Positions 47,795 to 60,400 of a stretch of DNA of 64,000 nt are shown piece after piece (the stretch's first letter is position 1; each line of letters starts with the position of its first letter). Where the stretch lies: assembly GCF_900964775.1 (NCBI RefSeq), contig NC_041826.1:16638112-16702111 (forward strand), in the 5' to 3' direction. The translations under genes and the position numbers were made by a program. This stretch comes from Scleropages formosus (lineage: Eukaryota > Chordata > Actinopteri > Osteoglossiformes > Osteoglossidae). Under the pieces are notes generated by a model. The model was not told the DNA's origin and did no database searches. It was given only the letters and a program-made list of their open reading frames with translations.

Positions 47795-47930
47795 ACGGAA
47801 CCGGAAGTGACTCCTGTTCCAACCTCTGAACTTTCAACCCCAAGGAAGCGCTTCTCCTGATTGGCCCAGAAACGGACACTTGTTCTCGATTGGACGAAAT
47901 CACAATTCGGTTCCACTACGGGAAGTGTAC
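47795..47930 (-). promoter_or_regulatory. snrpf promoter elements
   Basis: TATA-less housekeeping-type block 80-210 bp upstream of the ATG: ETS sites CCGGAAGTG (47801-47809) and GGGAAGTG (47920-47927), and two CCAAT boxes in transcript orientation (ATTGG on plus at 47860-47864 and 47889-47893). Motif-based. Confidence 0.55.
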
Positions 47931-48864
47931 GGTATTTTTTTAGTTCTTTTGCGAACCTAAGAGTGCATTTAGAGTGCTGCAGTTAGAAGCACATGTCATT
48001 AGCAACTATTTCAGAAAACTGGAATGAGTAATGATAATGTAACGGCGTGGAGGGGAGCTGATATGGCTCGGTGTGAATAGTTGTTATTAGCGTTTATTTC
48101 TGTACATAGTTTGGTGTTCTGCTTCGATTGGTTGCTTTATCGTTTATGTGTAGTTTGTCACAGGGGGATTCTGGGTAGTTTTAGGTGTGGACCCCTAACC
48201 GTTATGTGCGGTGGGGGTTTGAGAGTGACCTGGGGGATTTTCCAATTTTCAGGTGAAATTGGGGTAGTGTGTGGAGCGTCGTAAAGCTATTATGAAAAGA
48301 CATGTACTTTTTATTATTTTATTTCAAGTTTTATTGTTAGCATGGTAGTTTTTTTGGATTAATTTACTTATGGAATAAAGACTTTAATTGTCGAGAGTGA
48401 GAAATTTATTGCTGTCGAGCCGGACACGACACTGTGGAACCGGACGGTGGGCTGGTGATCCATTATGATTCATAAGAAAAGAAAAATAAAAGACATGTAT
48501 TAGTAAGGTCAAGCGCATCCTTCAGTTACTCCAACTACCTAAACTGTTTCCAGTAGCTCTATGGGGGGACGCTATAATACTTCTAAAAATATTTGGACGT
48601 GGAGACAAAATGTACTTTTGTGAGTTATACAGGCCAGGGCACAGCGATCCTCTGATCCTTCGATGGAGCTGTGCTCTAATGTGTTTGTCCAAGGCTGCAG
48701 TGGTACTAGATTTCCTTGGGTATTTACTTATCGGCGGCCTTCCTGGTCCATTTTCGATGTTCCTCAGGCAGCGCTTAGTGACCGTTACAGTGCTGCCAAA
48801 AATTAAGATTTTTGGCTTGTCACAGTTAATTAATAAAAAAAAACGTGGTGCAAATTTATGTGTG
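47931..48864. other. Intergenic upstream of snrpf
   Basis: No gene recognised. Contains a GT-rich stretch (48100-48270). Confidence 0.4.
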
Positions 48865-48955
48865 CCTTCGATAGCTCAGTTGGTAGAGCGGAGGACTGTA
48901 GAGGAAATACACCGCTGACATCCTTAGGTCGCTGGTTCGAATCCGGCTCGAAGGA
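48865..48955 (+). tRNA. tRNA-Tyr (GTA), with intron
   Basis: 91 nt, 18-nt intron at 48902-48919, anticodon GTA 48898-48900, discriminator A 48955, B box GGTTCGAATCC. It differs from the minus-strand copy at only three positions: two in the intron and one in the T-loop. The terminator is weaker than in the other copy (a TTTT at 48963-48966). Confidence 0.97.
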
Positions 48956-48984
48956 CGCCGCACTTTTGTCTAACAGCTTGTGCA

Positions 48985-49400
48985 AGGAGAGGTGGGTTCG
49001 ATCCCTGCTCAGTATGTGTGGAATTTGCACGTTCGCCCTGCGTCTTAGGTGTTGCGACTTTCAGTGAGTATTTTCCAGGTGCCTCGGTGGTAGATACTAC
49101 ACTACAGTACCCTACCGACAATCAGTCACTCATCTATACACCGCAGCAATATAACACTCTCAGCCGCACACATTATGCACAATTTGGAGTCGCCAGTTCA
49201 TCTGGAACACGTCTTTGGACTGTGGGAGGAAAACGGAGCACCCACAGGAAACATGCGAACAAATGAAATGGCACGTAGACGCCACAGGGTATGAACGTGA
49301 ACAGAATCGAGCTCGGTCTGTCTGCAGTTTGAATGTTGTCCCCGTGTTCGCGTGGGCTTCCTCCCACAGCCCAAAGACACACGCTGAACAAGACAATGAT
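48985..49400 (+). repeat. Family C SINE material, rearranged
   Basis: Two stretches of the family: sense GGGTTCGATCCCTGCTCAGT with TGTGTGGAATTTGCACGTTC (48990-49035), then antisense pieces GTCTTTGGACTGTGGGAGGA (49210-49235), then a second sense TCGGTCTGTCTGCAGTTTGA to CCCACAGCCCAAAGACACAC (49314-49383). Looks like overlapping insertions. Confidence 0.65.
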
Positions 49401-49490
49401 AAACCAGGTAAATGTTAGGAGTCGAATTCGACGGCACTTCGCATACCGCCTTGTGCACGAAGCACCGCAGAGTAGCAGACGTGTCAATGG

Positions 49491-49503
49491 CCACTAGGTG
49501 TCA
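49491..49503 (+). promoter_or_regulatory. CTCF-like motif
   Basis: CCACTAGGTGTCA, one mismatch to CCASYAGRKGGCR. Confidence 0.3.
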
Positions 49504-49679
49504 GTATTTGCAAAGTGGAATTGCCGTCTGCAGCCGCAAGGTGTTCGAGTTCGGAGCTCCTCGTGCTTTTAGCTCGCAATAAGAACAACGCATTATAATT
49601 AAAGGGAACTATTATGTTAGTGCCACCATAATGTATTTTGTCTGATACATAAAATCTCAATCAACTCTAATGTGTAGGC

Positions 49680-49720
49680 CTATAGATAGATAGAGAGATA
49701 GATATTGTATGGCATAGATA

Positions 49721-49752
<32 letters not shown>

Positions 49753-49790
49753 ATAATTTGTCTATTATATATATGTATAATTTATCTGAT
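49680..49790. repeat. GATA/GT microsatellite cluster
   Basis: TAGATAGATAGAGAGATAGA then a (GT)n run (49722-49748) followed by TATATA sequence. Confidence 0.9.
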
Positions 49791-50124
49791 GAAAGCAAAT
49801 TAAATATGAAGCAGTTTCTGTTATTGATTCTGTGATGTAACTAGACTTTTTAATAGCTAACGCCATCCAAGTTTAGTGCCTTAAAAGAACATCAGTCAGT
49901 CCTTTATGAAACTCCACAGCCTTTGTTGCACAGATTTACAATCTTCTCTTTGCCTTCTTAGGAAGTCATGTTTCGTTGTTTTAGAAAATTCCATCTTCAC
50001 ATATTAGTTACATTTAAGGGTACTTCTATGTAGCGATATGTTATTATCATACATATCGCAAGTAGTGATCAACAGTTTGTAACTGTTTTGATGGCAACCA
50101 CGTTTTTGTTTTTGTCTTGGGATA

Positions 50125-50272
50125 GCTGGTAGCGGCGTGGTTAGGGCTGCTGTCTGGCCCCACAGGTTGTAGGTTTGATCTCTGGCTGTACTACCCTTGT
50201 GTGAGGTATTTACCCTAAAATTACTCCAGTAACATTACCCACATGGGTAAATAATTGTAACCTCAACATTAG
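50125..50272 (+). repeat. Family A SINE, tail lost
   Basis: Head AGCTGGTAGCGGCGTGGTTA, GGTTGTAGGTTTGATCTCTG, then ATTTACCCTAAAATTACTCC and TTACCCACATGGGTAAATAA. The distal tail is not seen. Confidence 0.8.
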
Positions 50273-51308
50273 AAGTTGACCACAAGTCAGAACTGCTATT
50301 CTGTCTCTGCTGTAAGGATACTGACCGAACTGAGCACTGGAACCAGAAAGTGTGACTGCTACCACAGAAGAGAACCTGGCTGACAATCGTTAATCTGACA
50401 GCTGGCACTGCTCCTGTATCCAGATGTAGGAACTTTCTTAAAGTCAAATTTAATCTCTTTCCTTAGATGTCGCCACGGCCTATAAAACTCACGAAAGGCT
50501 CGGATAACAGCGAGAGAAAACATCATTTGCACATTTGCTCAGGATGGAAGTTAGATTTGCCTTCATTCAGTGTTTACAGCTCATGTCTGCTGTTCCTCTG
50601 TGTTTGTGATCAATAACAAGATGAGGAATGTTTCGCATGCTTATGGGATCAATCACTCTACAGTCAGCAGTGAACACGGGTTTGTAGAGAGAAATGTGTT
50701 TCTATTTTCAGTCATTTTAAATGTTTTATTTTTAATGTAGCTTGAAGTTAATAAAAGTGTTAAAATGCAACATTTTAACATGTTTTTTTATTTACCACAG
50801 TTATATCCAAGGTTTATACATAACCTTACCCATAAATAAATCGAGGGGCATCTCGTTTATTAAGCTGTTGTTGATTGGGCAAATCATAATGTTGAAAGGA
50901 TCCTACAGGTGACAAACACTGGACATGCATTTGTGATGAATCTGCTGTTAGCAGTTGATAGAAGGTTGTGTATTTTTCAAAAGGGGTTTGTTTAAAGTCC
51001 TTCTCTGTATTCCTTCCTCTAAAGAACAACAGTCTGACTCACTGGACTGAGCTAATTAGTGTATTTACTCTGCTGGCATCACCTGTATAAATTCCACTTC
51101 CTCAGCATACAGCTGTATGATTGTGGCACATGGATAGAAGGAAGAATGCAGCAGGTCAGCTACGTCAAAACTGCCAGGGTCTCACAAATTTGGGAGCCCT
51201 GTGGGCATGAACCTGTGAACACTGATGCAAGGAGTAATTAACATGTCCAGGGACCTGCTCTGACAACTGCTTTACACATTTACTTTAGCCAAGTATACTT
51301 CAGTTCTA
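50273..51308. other. Intergenic, nothing recognised
   Basis: No gene or repeat family seen; short ORFs only. Confidence 0.4.
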
Positions 51309-51504
51309 TCCACACACACATTGTCTGAAACCACTTGTCCCATGGGGGGTTGTGGGGAGCCAGAGCCTAGCCTGGCAATACAGGGGATGGGACACACCCA
51401 GGACGGGACACCAGTCCATTGCAAGGAACCCCAAGCGGGACTCAAACCCCAGACCCACCGGAGAGTAGGACCCATTCAAATCCACTGCGCCACCACACCC
51501 CCCC
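51309..51504 (-). repeat. TG-tailed SINE (family B), copy 10
   Basis: Antisense and slightly shortened (the GGAGGGGGAGG piece is missing). Target duplication unclear (GTTCTA at both sides at best). Confidence 0.82.
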
Positions 51505-51784
51505 TCCCCGGGTTCTAGCCACTGCCCCACAATACTGTCCTGATATATACTGCCTGCTTGCTTCAAACCTTCCACTAGATGCTTCTTGCAGAGATTGATT
51601 ACAGTAACAAATGTTTCCCTGCAGATATTCCTACAGACTAATGATGCTTGTAAAGCCTATGCAAATTGCCGTTTTCACATGAATCATAGTTTTATGTAGC
51701 AGATGTGCAGGCTTGGTTGTTCTTATTAAGGAAAGCACTGAATATACCATACTGCTTTATGTCATTTACACAGTATGTCTATTA
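51505..51784. other. Intergenic gap between SINEs
   Basis: No feature recognised. Confidence 0.4.
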
Positions 51785-51786
51785 GA

Positions 51787-51995
51787 CACACATTTATTCA
51801 TTTAGCTGACACTTTTCTCCAAAGCAACTTACAATGTTAAGGTTATAATTACTTACCCATTTATGCAGCAGGGTTATTTTACTGGAGCAATTTAAGGTAA
51901 GTACCTTACGCGAAAGTACTACAGCCAGAGGTGGTGATCAAACCTACAACCTTTGGGTCCAAAGGCAGTAGCTCTAACCACTATACCACCTGTGC
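51787..51995 (-). repeat. tRNA-derived SINE (family A), best preserved copy
   Basis: Full length: tail TTTATTCATTTAGCTGACAC and TTTTCTCCAAAGCAACTTAC at the left, TTACCCATTTATGCAGCAGG, head complement GATCAAACCTACAACCTTTG and AACCACTATACCACC at the right. Clear tRNA-like A and B boxes on the minus strand. Confidence 0.88.
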
Positions 51996-54090
51996 ATGCA
52001 GCAGTAGCAGCAACAACAAAAAAAAAAAAAAAAAAAAATTCACACCGCCCCACTTCACCCAAGCTTCACCTCACAGTAACTCACTCAGCCCCACTCCAGC
52101 TCCACACCTGGGAGTCCGGTGCCTCCAGAGCTGGCAGAATCCACCGATGTTCCCTAGTTCCACTAAGTGAACATGAGTGCCCATCATACACGACGTAAAT
52201 GAGACCGATTGTTGAGAAAAGTATCTCTCCTTCCCTCTCCCTGGTGAACTTTCATAGTAACAGCACAGGTGTATGTGTGTTTTTGTGTAGGTAAGCAGAG
52301 GGGGGATAGATCACGCAGTGGGTACATCACAGTGGTACTGGAAAAGAGAAACTCACGACAGAAGATCAGTTCATGTAGATAAGGCTCAAACCCAAACAGC
52401 GGAGAGGGTTCAGTCTTATACCGATGTCCGATGCACATGCCAACAAAACGCTTGTAGGAGTCATCAGTTTTTAGTGCAGCTCCATTCCATTTTTTAATGG
52501 GGCTTTTATGGAAGTGGTTTACATGTTAGCCCATTTACACAGTTACATGTTAAACTGCATTAGATTCACATTGACATTTTAGTAAATTAGTTCTGTTATC
52601 TACTGTAAGTCTATGCATATATGGCCATAATACCTGTTAGAAAAATTTCTCAAGTGACCAACATTACTTGGAAACCTGATCTGATTTATTTTCCTTTAGC
52701 AACCTGCACCTTCGGCATCCATTTACAAGCGATTAGTTTCTCGTTCCTCCAGTGCTGAATTTGCTGGTAATTTGAGAGATCTTCATTACCAGACGACTTC
52801 AGAAAATATTGCAGGTTTCCAAAAATCCCCCGTCGCACTTCAGGGCCGATCCACACAGCCGTGGGCCTGTCAGCAGGACCTGCCAATTGTTCCTGAAAAC
52901 AGAAACATATTGTTCAGATGTGGGTTTTTTTTTTTTTTTTTCAATGGCCCAAAAACCGTATTGTGCATTCATTGGCTGGATAAGCAAAAGTGAGATAAGA
53001 AGTAAGAAAATTTAAGAAAAAAAAGAGAGAGATTCCCCTTTCTGCACCTGTTACACTTGGAAGGTGTGAGCGAGGCTCAAGCGTGCAGCTACTTGCACGG
53101 CGGATGGGCCTTCACACCCACTGCAGGCAGCATTCCGCAGGCACCCCACTAGCCCTGCGGCACAGCGTAGCCACTCACTGTGTCTGGGAAGAGCATTCTG
53201 CTTTTGACCCCTAGCACAGCGCAGGACAGATGCTCCTCTGTGTGACATGGGTTCGCGCCCCAGTCCCAAATACGCACCGAGGCATGAAGCTCAGACGTCA
53301 ACACGAATGACAGGTCGGCCTGTGTTTGCATTTGTCAGCGATTAATCAGAGAGAGGAGAGTCCTAGACGTGATACAGCTATTCACTCGGCGAGAGGAAGA
53401 CCAGCTATTCATTTGCAGACACGAGATGGAATTTGACTTTTATTTGCCTTCTGTTCCCGAGATAAAATCAAAATTAATTTCTTTTCAGGGGCTTTGAGAT
53501 ATGTGTAATATCCGCTGAGAGACAATCAAGTCAGCTGTCTAAACACAAAGCCCGCCTTTGCAAAAGGGGCTCTTTTCCCAGAACTAGAAGGTGTGAGGGC
53601 ATGCCTTGTGCAAACAAAACAAACTTGCTAATGCACACACTTCACATATACCCGATTCATCTTCGAGAAGGTCTCATTATTGTGATTGCCTCTTCAAATA
53701 TCGATGCACAAATGTCTTTTATCTGGCTTTTCCTTTGAAAACAAATATTTGCTTCGAAACTTATTGCGGCGTCTGAAGGTGTTCTGTTTGCAGAGTTCCA
53801 GCTGTGGGAATCTGGAGAAACATTCCACGCTGGGAAGCATTCACGTTACTGTTCTTGTGCAGCTCTGTATTACCTACCTACATCATGTGCCTAAAGATAT
53901 TTCTGCTGTCCTCAAGAATCTCATTACACGAGGTATGTGCTCCTTGGAGTTCAGACAGAATCTATGGATTGTTTGTCTTTGAAGAGCCAAGCATTCTTTC
54001 TAAATGCTCTTGAAGGTCAAATAAACGTTCTAAATACCTTTTAAAGGAATTCCCGCCATCCATGGGGAGTGACACAAACTCTAATTAACA
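51996..54090. other. Intergenic snrpf-ntn4, left part
   Basis: Contains poly-A/poly-T runs (52018-52038, 52925-52941) and one exon-like minus-strand ORF (52686-52905) described separately. Otherwise nothing recognised. Confidence 0.4.
52686..52905 (-). CDS. Exon-like ORF of unknown identity
   Basis: On the minus strand an acceptor-like TTTCTGTTTTCAG ends at 52906, then an open frame begins EQLAGPADRPTAVWIGPEV and continues to a TAA at 52686-52688 (about 72 codons). Composition looks protein-like, but I recognise no family, no partner exon was found, and mammalian maps as I recall show no gene here. It may be a terminal exon or chance. Confidence 0.2.
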
Positions 54091-54092
54091 TT

Positions 54093-54270
54093 TATAGTTA
54101 TTCATTTAGCTGACATTTTTCTCCAAGGCAGCTTACAGTGTTAACCTACTTACAGTGATTTACCCATTTATATTACTGGGTAATTTTTAATGGAACAATA
54201 AAGGGTGAGTAGCTTGCTCAAGGGTACTACAGAAGGAGGTTAGATTCAAACTGCAACCTCTGAGTGTAGA
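54093..54270 (-). repeat. Family A SINE, head truncated
   Basis: Antisense: TTATTCATTTAGCTGACATT, ATTTACCCATTTATATTACT, TAGCTTGCTCAAGGGTACTA, then a degraded B-box complement AGATTCAAACTGCAACCTC. Confidence 0.8.
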
Positions 54271-54899
54271 ACAACGTAGGGAGATCTACATATATTCTGT
54301 CAGTGTAGGAAGAGCTACATCTATTCTATCAATTGACACTCACAGAGAGTAGTTCTGCAATGTGTCTGAGTCTGGGCAGCCAGTCTCCAGTGGGAGACAC
54401 TGTTACCGTGATCTGGGGTAACATCAGAGATGTGAGACTTGCATCATGAAGCAGTCAAGGTCCTCAGTCACACTGCTGCCTCTGAAATAGTTGATTTTTG
54501 CAAGAGGAAGAATAGTGATGGATTGATGGCTCTTCCTCCAGTCAGTCTTTGAAGGACAAGTGAGCTGTCACATCTTTTATATCTATGAGATGGCCCTCTT
54601 CTTCCGTTCCAGAGGTACAGAGGTGGATAATAACAATTGACTGGTGTCAAGTTGAGTCAAGCCACAGAAATCTACCATAAGTTCCAAATTAATGAGCCAC
54701 CAAGACTAGCATCCCAGATGCTTTCTTTTTATGCAATGGAATGTCAGGACAGGATCTAGGTAAAACCTAGTAGAGCCAGCTAGGGGTTCCTTTGGCCTTT
54801 GAAGTAAAAAGATTAAACTTGGCAGACAGACAAGGTTGGGCTCTAAATGATAGCAGTGGGGGTGGAGGGTTAACACCAATGAGCCAAAATTATGCAGAA
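54271..54899. other. Intergenic, nothing recognised
   Basis: A short direct repeat (GTAGGGAGATCTACATATAT and GTAGGAAGAGCTACATCTAT near 54277-54330) is the only structure noted. Confidence 0.4.
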
Positions 54900-54908
54900 A
54901 GATCTTTG

Positions 54909-55141
54909 TTCTTGGGGGCACAGGGGTGTGGTGGTGCGGTGGCATAGCGGATTTGGCTGAGTCCCGCTCTTTGGTGGGTCTGGGGTTCAAATCCTGCTTG
55001 GAGTTCCTTGTGACAGACTGATGTCCCATCCTGGATGTGTCCCCTTCCCCTCCAGCCTTGCACCCTGTGTTGCTGGGTTAAACTCTGGTTCGCTGCAACC
55101 CAGCTCGGAACAAGAGGTTTCAAAGTGTGTGAGTGTGTGTG
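54909..55141 (+). repeat. TG-tailed SINE (family B), copy 11
   Basis: Sense copy with GTGGCATAGCGG, GGGTCTGGGGTTCAAATCCT and a short TG tail. 9-bp duplication AGATCTTTG (54900-54908 and 55142-55150). Many C-to-T type changes, so older. Confidence 0.88.
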
Positions 55142-55150
55142 AGATCTTTG

Positions 55151-56316
55151 CTCCGGTAGGTTCATTTTGGTATCTTCCAGATGTATGTAATAAGGCACAC
55201 ACACTCAAAGATTAAACGTAGGCCATGACTCAGATAACAACCTCACATACATAAATCCAGGTGATGATATACTAACTTAGATGGATTCCCACTTTTGGCC
55301 AGACTACACTGAGTATTGATTTTTGAACATTTCCAAGCTCAGATTTGCTCTTAAGACAATGATTATTGATCCTAGTTACATCATAGTCATACTGGGTTAA
55401 TAGGCTGCTTCAGTTCATAATAGAGCTTTATTCCACAGAATTATAGAACTGTACTGTTCCTGGATGACCAAGAAATATGAAGCTTGTGAAAGTACCTCTA
55501 ACTTTTTGGAATCCTGTTACAGAAATATGACACCTAGTTAGCGATTAAGGAAATACTCTCTGCAACTCAATTTACTGCAGAAACTCTCCTGTCACTGAAA
55601 GCACACTTTATTTGGAAATAACACAATAAAGCACTTTAACCCTGGAAATTAATCTCTGCTCTGCTGACTCATATAGCAGTAGAAGACAGTAGGCCCATAA
55701 CATTTAAGGTCATGGACTTAGAACCTTGAAGTTGCCGGTTCAAGCCTCTTTCGTAGCTATATTCGTAGTTCTCTTAAGAAAGACAGCCAACCAAAAATGT
55801 TTCAGTAAAAATACCCTACTGTATAAATTGTTCAAGAATTGTAGGTTCTTTGAATAAAAGCACAGCAACGCAATAAAATAATGATTGCCATTACTTCTGA
55901 TCTGTGTTGCCTACCACTGGCCCATCATTTAAATTTGTTCTTTTTTCAATTTATCTTCATACCACTGTGCTCACTGTGCCCACATCCACATTTGTAGTTC
56001 AAGTTAATGTGCTTAGTATGTAGATCTGTTTCCCTTTTCCTCATGAAAGAACCTGATAGTATAGTGTTTATAAAACACGTGACATGTTTGAACATGGTAT
56101 CACTAAGATGAGGATGTTTCATTATTCACTTCATTAAAGTTACAAGGATACATAAGGAATAAAAAGTATTTACTTCCTCAGTAAAATTGTCCCAATAAAA
56201 GCACATTCAACATCACTGTAGAAGAGACAGTGTTATTGTTGGATGGCTATTTAATGATACAGTATAGTAAATGCATTTTTATAAACTTTTTGTATTTCAG
56301 ATTTGGCTTTCAATGT
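55151..56316. other. Intergenic, nothing firm
   Basis: A degraded tRNA-like SINE may lie at about 55700-55865 (CCGGTTCAAGCCTCTTTCG, then TTCTTTGAATAAAAGCAC). No gene seen. Confidence 0.35.
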
Positions 56317-56317
56317 A

Positions 56318-56575
56318 CATTTACATTTATTCTTTAGCAGATGCTTTTCTCCAAAGTGACTACCAGCAAACTCTATGTAGTGTTATCAACCTACACCTTA
56401 TTCACCAAGGTGACTTACACTGCTAGATACACTACTTACACTGGGTCACTCATGCATACTTCAGCTGAACACACTCTCTCTGTCACTCACACACTATGGG
56501 TGAACCTGAAGAGCATGTCTTTGAACTGTGGGTGGAAACCAGAGCACCCAGAGGAAACCCACACAGAAGTCTTGA
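56318..56575 (-). repeat. Family C SINE with LINE-type tail, antisense
   Basis: Left end CATTTACATTTATTCTTTAG then CAGATGCTTTTCTCCAAAGT is the tail; the right side GTCTTTGAACTGTGGGTGGA and GAGGAAACCCACACAG is the family-C body. Matches the copy at 19671-20036 closely through the ACACTGGGTCACTCATGCAT region. Head missing. Confidence 0.85.
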
Positions 56576-56730
56576 GAGACATCCAGTTGCTTTTTTCACA
56601 GCCTGTACACAAGTCTTGTGTTCCTTTCAGTGAGCAATGATTTCTGCCTTGCCATTCTCAAGTGTATCTGTTACAGTGTCTTTCTTACTGTGAATTCGTG
56701 GACACTAACTTGCGTTGATGCTACATTTAC

Positions 56731-57440
56731 ATTTACATTTATTTATTTAGCAGACGCTTTTCTCCAAAGCGACGTTCATCTCAGCAAAAATACAAATTTG
56801 TGCATAACATCAGGAGAAAGAGACATAGCTGCAGACATGTGATTCTTCCATAAACCTAGTTTGTTACTTTTCACTTGATGCACCGATGTTCATCGTTCGA
56901 GTAGGTGCATAAAACGCAGGATAGATGAATCCTGATAACCTTCCTACAATTTTTTTTTTAAATAAGGTACACAAACATTTACATACAGTACAGGAGTACC
57001 GGCTGTGTAAAAGCTTATCTGGGCATGATCATAGAGTTACGGTGCATGAATATTTACACCTACACTGTACATGAACTGAAGAGATCTTGGGTGAAGCAAG
57101 TCTGGAAAAGGTGCATTTTCAGACCCTTCTTGAATATAGACAGAGTTTCAGCAGTTCTGAGTGAGAGGAGGAGGTCATTCCACCACAACAGAGCCAGAAC
57201 CGAGAACCTCCGCACTTTACCTTTCGTGCGCAGGACCACCAAGAGAGCAGAAGTAGATGAGCGAAGGGGGTCTGGTTGGGGTGTAGCGGTTGATCAAGTC
57301 TTGTAAATAGCTGGGAGCAGTTCTACTGATACATTCGTAGGCAATAACCAGGGTCTTGAATTTGACCTGGGCAGCTATAGGAAGCCAGTGCAGAGAAATG
57401 TGTAGAGGACATACATGGGAACGCTAGACAGGCCTGCAGT
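56731..57440 (-). mobile_element. LINE fragment with 3' tail (L2/CR1-like)
   Basis: On the minus strand, pieces of the RT C-terminal region can be read: WWNDLLLSLRTAETLSIFKK then GLKMHLFQTCF (57060-57242 frame). They are followed by an untranslated end that finishes GCTTTGGAGAAAAGCGTCTG then CTAAATAAATAAATGTAAAT at 56731. 5'-truncated; upstream protein pieces are in different frames, so inactive. Same family as 8590-9125. Confidence 0.75.
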
Positions 57441-60400
57441 TCCCTGGGTATTGTTGTGGGTTTTTTTTAGCTCATTAATGATTTTACTTCAGGCCCATGG
57501 AGAGCCTTTGGCAAAACTACCATTTCTAGGAAGATTCATCACTGCTCCAAATAAAGTCTAAGGAGGCCGTAGTGCTGTCACTAGGTACTAAGGTGTCATT
57601 GCAGCCTACAGTATAATTTAAAAAAATATGTATGCTGCACTGAAAGATGTCAGCCAAGCAGCTAAAATAAGTACAGTGTGGCTGCAAGTTACAGTGGCAT
57701 GACCCAGCAGACATTCCATTTATAGCAATATTTGCTTTTCTCTTGCCACAATTCCAACACTAGGTGCCCAGTGGGCCATCCTGGCTCTCTTATCTTCTGT
57801 TGCATTGCCAGTATCTTTCTATAATTTTCTATAATTTTTGTGCCCATGTAATGTAGAGATGAGTCCTGACTTTCCACAGGCCAAAGGATAACCCTTCATC
57901 GCGTTTGGGCAGGGATGTTTTATGCCGTCTGCAGAAGGCAAAGCTGGCCCAGTACCATCCTTCCTAGGTGAGTCCCTACTTCCACACAGGAAGGAACCAT
58001 TTCTCACTTTAACTTTGCACTGAATCTCAGGAAGAGTATTTTGTAGTATTTTACCTTAGTTAGTATAAGAATAACCCGAGTATGGTGTGCTTGATAAAAG
58101 GAAGTGTAAAACGTTAACAGACAGAGGTCATGGACATCATCAAAGGAGCGCAATCAGTTCGTAGCAATAAACAATCCATGCTCTTTGTTGCATATATTAA
58201 CATCAAATCTTCTCACAGTTTCACCCAAAGACAAATTTGCATTACACTTACATTGTGTCTCGGGGCTTTGTGTAGTGTGTTGTCAAGGAGGGGGGCATGG
58301 TTGGCACCCATAACCCAGCCTGGCAGGTCCTGAGGAGGGTGGATGGAGGAAGGGGGACCGGGGGGTGTTTTGTGTTCCCACAGCACCCTGCTGCTTTGCC
58401 ATCGACCCCCGGCATCACCCCCCTCCCCTACCCCGCTCTCCATGACAGCCCGAATAATAACGTGCACCAAGACAAACGATGCTGCCGTGTCTCTGCCAGG
58501 TCGCTAGGGTGGGAGGGAACTGGGACGCCGATGCCTGTACCTCAATGCAGCCCCCCAGCAGCAATTCTTACCTCCAAAATATTCACTCTCAGCATGGTAG
58601 TAATATTGTTGCAGATGCAGTCAGAAGGATTTCTTGGTAGCATTGTTACCATTCTGTGAATGTTATTTGTCCCTCAATGGCCCTTCTTGCCTCCTGGCTA
58701 ATCAGGGCTCTCACGTACTGTCCATGCAGGCAGAATGTCAGTAAAATCTGCTTGTTCCCACATGAGCACTCCAGCTGCGTGACAAAACATCACCCACATT
58801 TCAAGTCTCTTGTCATGTAGCAGGTAATTTTACTGTTTATTATAAATACTCAGTGTTGTGCAGATGACAGCTGTCTGCTCCGCTAAAGTGGAGAAAAAGC
58901 TGTTCTTATTATTGTTTACATTTTGCTGCTGGGTTTGATAAGGGTCTTTCCTTTGTGTTTAGGGGAGCAGGTGCATGATCATGGGCTATGACTGACATTT
59001 TGTATCATCCCTTCCTAACATTGAAAGTAAGTCTATTTCACAAACAAGATAAAGTATTTAAAGCATTCACTCTATATCATACCATCCCTTCTAAGCGCAA
59101 GGCATTCTGCTTAAAGCACATGATGGCAAATTAATGTTCCTTCAAATTTTTTCTTCTGATACTTTATTTCGGATATTAATATGACTGGACCCTTTAGAGT
59201 CTGTTCCTCTGAATGAGTCAAGTTAAAGAACTGGATAGACTCCAAAAAGCTCTACAAAGGCAGGATTTACCAGCTAATTTGGGATCAAAAATTGCCACAA
59301 AAGAGTCCTACCCCAAATTCCTGAAGGAGAACAGTAGTCCTCCTGTTAACCCCCATCTTCCCACTGTGTTCCTCTTGCTTGTTTGCTCGTACATTTCCAG
59401 CGGCCGACCCCTGACACATTTGCCCTTTGGCGACACGTTGAGATATTTGGGATGTGCTGCATATCGACTGCAGCAAATGTACGACAGCAAAGCAGCATCC
59501 ATCAGCGTTTGCCTGTCTGTCCTGTACTCAAGAGTTATGCCCACTCATCCCACCCCTGACTCAGTCCCCATCTAGTACACGAAGATGAGGAGGGATGTTG
59601 CGCAGGAAGCCACACCCACTCTGAGCACTGCTGAACAGTGCAATTGCTGGAACAATAGGCATTGTTTGTCTCCACAGCCACGGGACACAGCTCTACCCCC
59701 CCTTTTGAACAGTGAGCCCCGGATAAAATAAAAGAAAACAATGAAAGATGGAGAAAGAAAGAAAGAAGTTAGAAGCCATTGTTCTAAAACTATTCTTTTT
59801 TCTCCATCAAAACCTCTTTAAAGCAATCCATGGGAAGGAAAAAAAGGACCAGTTAAATGGACGGTTATGCTTTTGTATATAATACCTTGAATAAAGGATG
59901 GAAATGTGGATTTTCTTAAGAGGACAAGCTCCGGTTCTTAGTAACTTGCAGAAGGGGCCAGACTTTACTCCTGCACACTCTTAAGGCCAAGGGATGCACA
60001 AAATGATAGACTTACACTTTTATTCATAGTCACTTTGATGCCCAGATGTAAACATAATTTATATTTCTGAACTGACGGTGGAAGGCAGAACCGGTCGATG
60101 GTATATGATGTCACAAGAAGCCAGTGTTCAACAGATGCTCACAAGTCCCCTGGTCCCATTGTCAGGGATGTCCTTTCAACAAGGCCTGTGTTTGGTGTAA
60201 ATCTCCTAGTATAAGGAGACTGTTGCCACTCGTTGTCAGATTCCAAAAAAGAAGAGGAGACAAGAAGATAGAGAAGAGCGGCTGACCAGAGCTATTTGTG
60301 AGGAAATTGAAAAATCGTACTTCGAGGTATTACTGATGTAAACCGTTTTCTCATATTACTTTACATTTTGTCCATTTTCACGGGCAATTTAACATGTTGA

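Noticed and set aside
48038-48431. Possible second LTR (TGTAACGG ... CACGACA)
   Set aside because: The ends look LTR-like and an AATAAAG lies inside, but no target duplication could be found and no second copy is present.
59213-59575. 120-codon ORF on the plus strand
   Set aside because: No family resemblance, no splice or promoter context; length is within chance.
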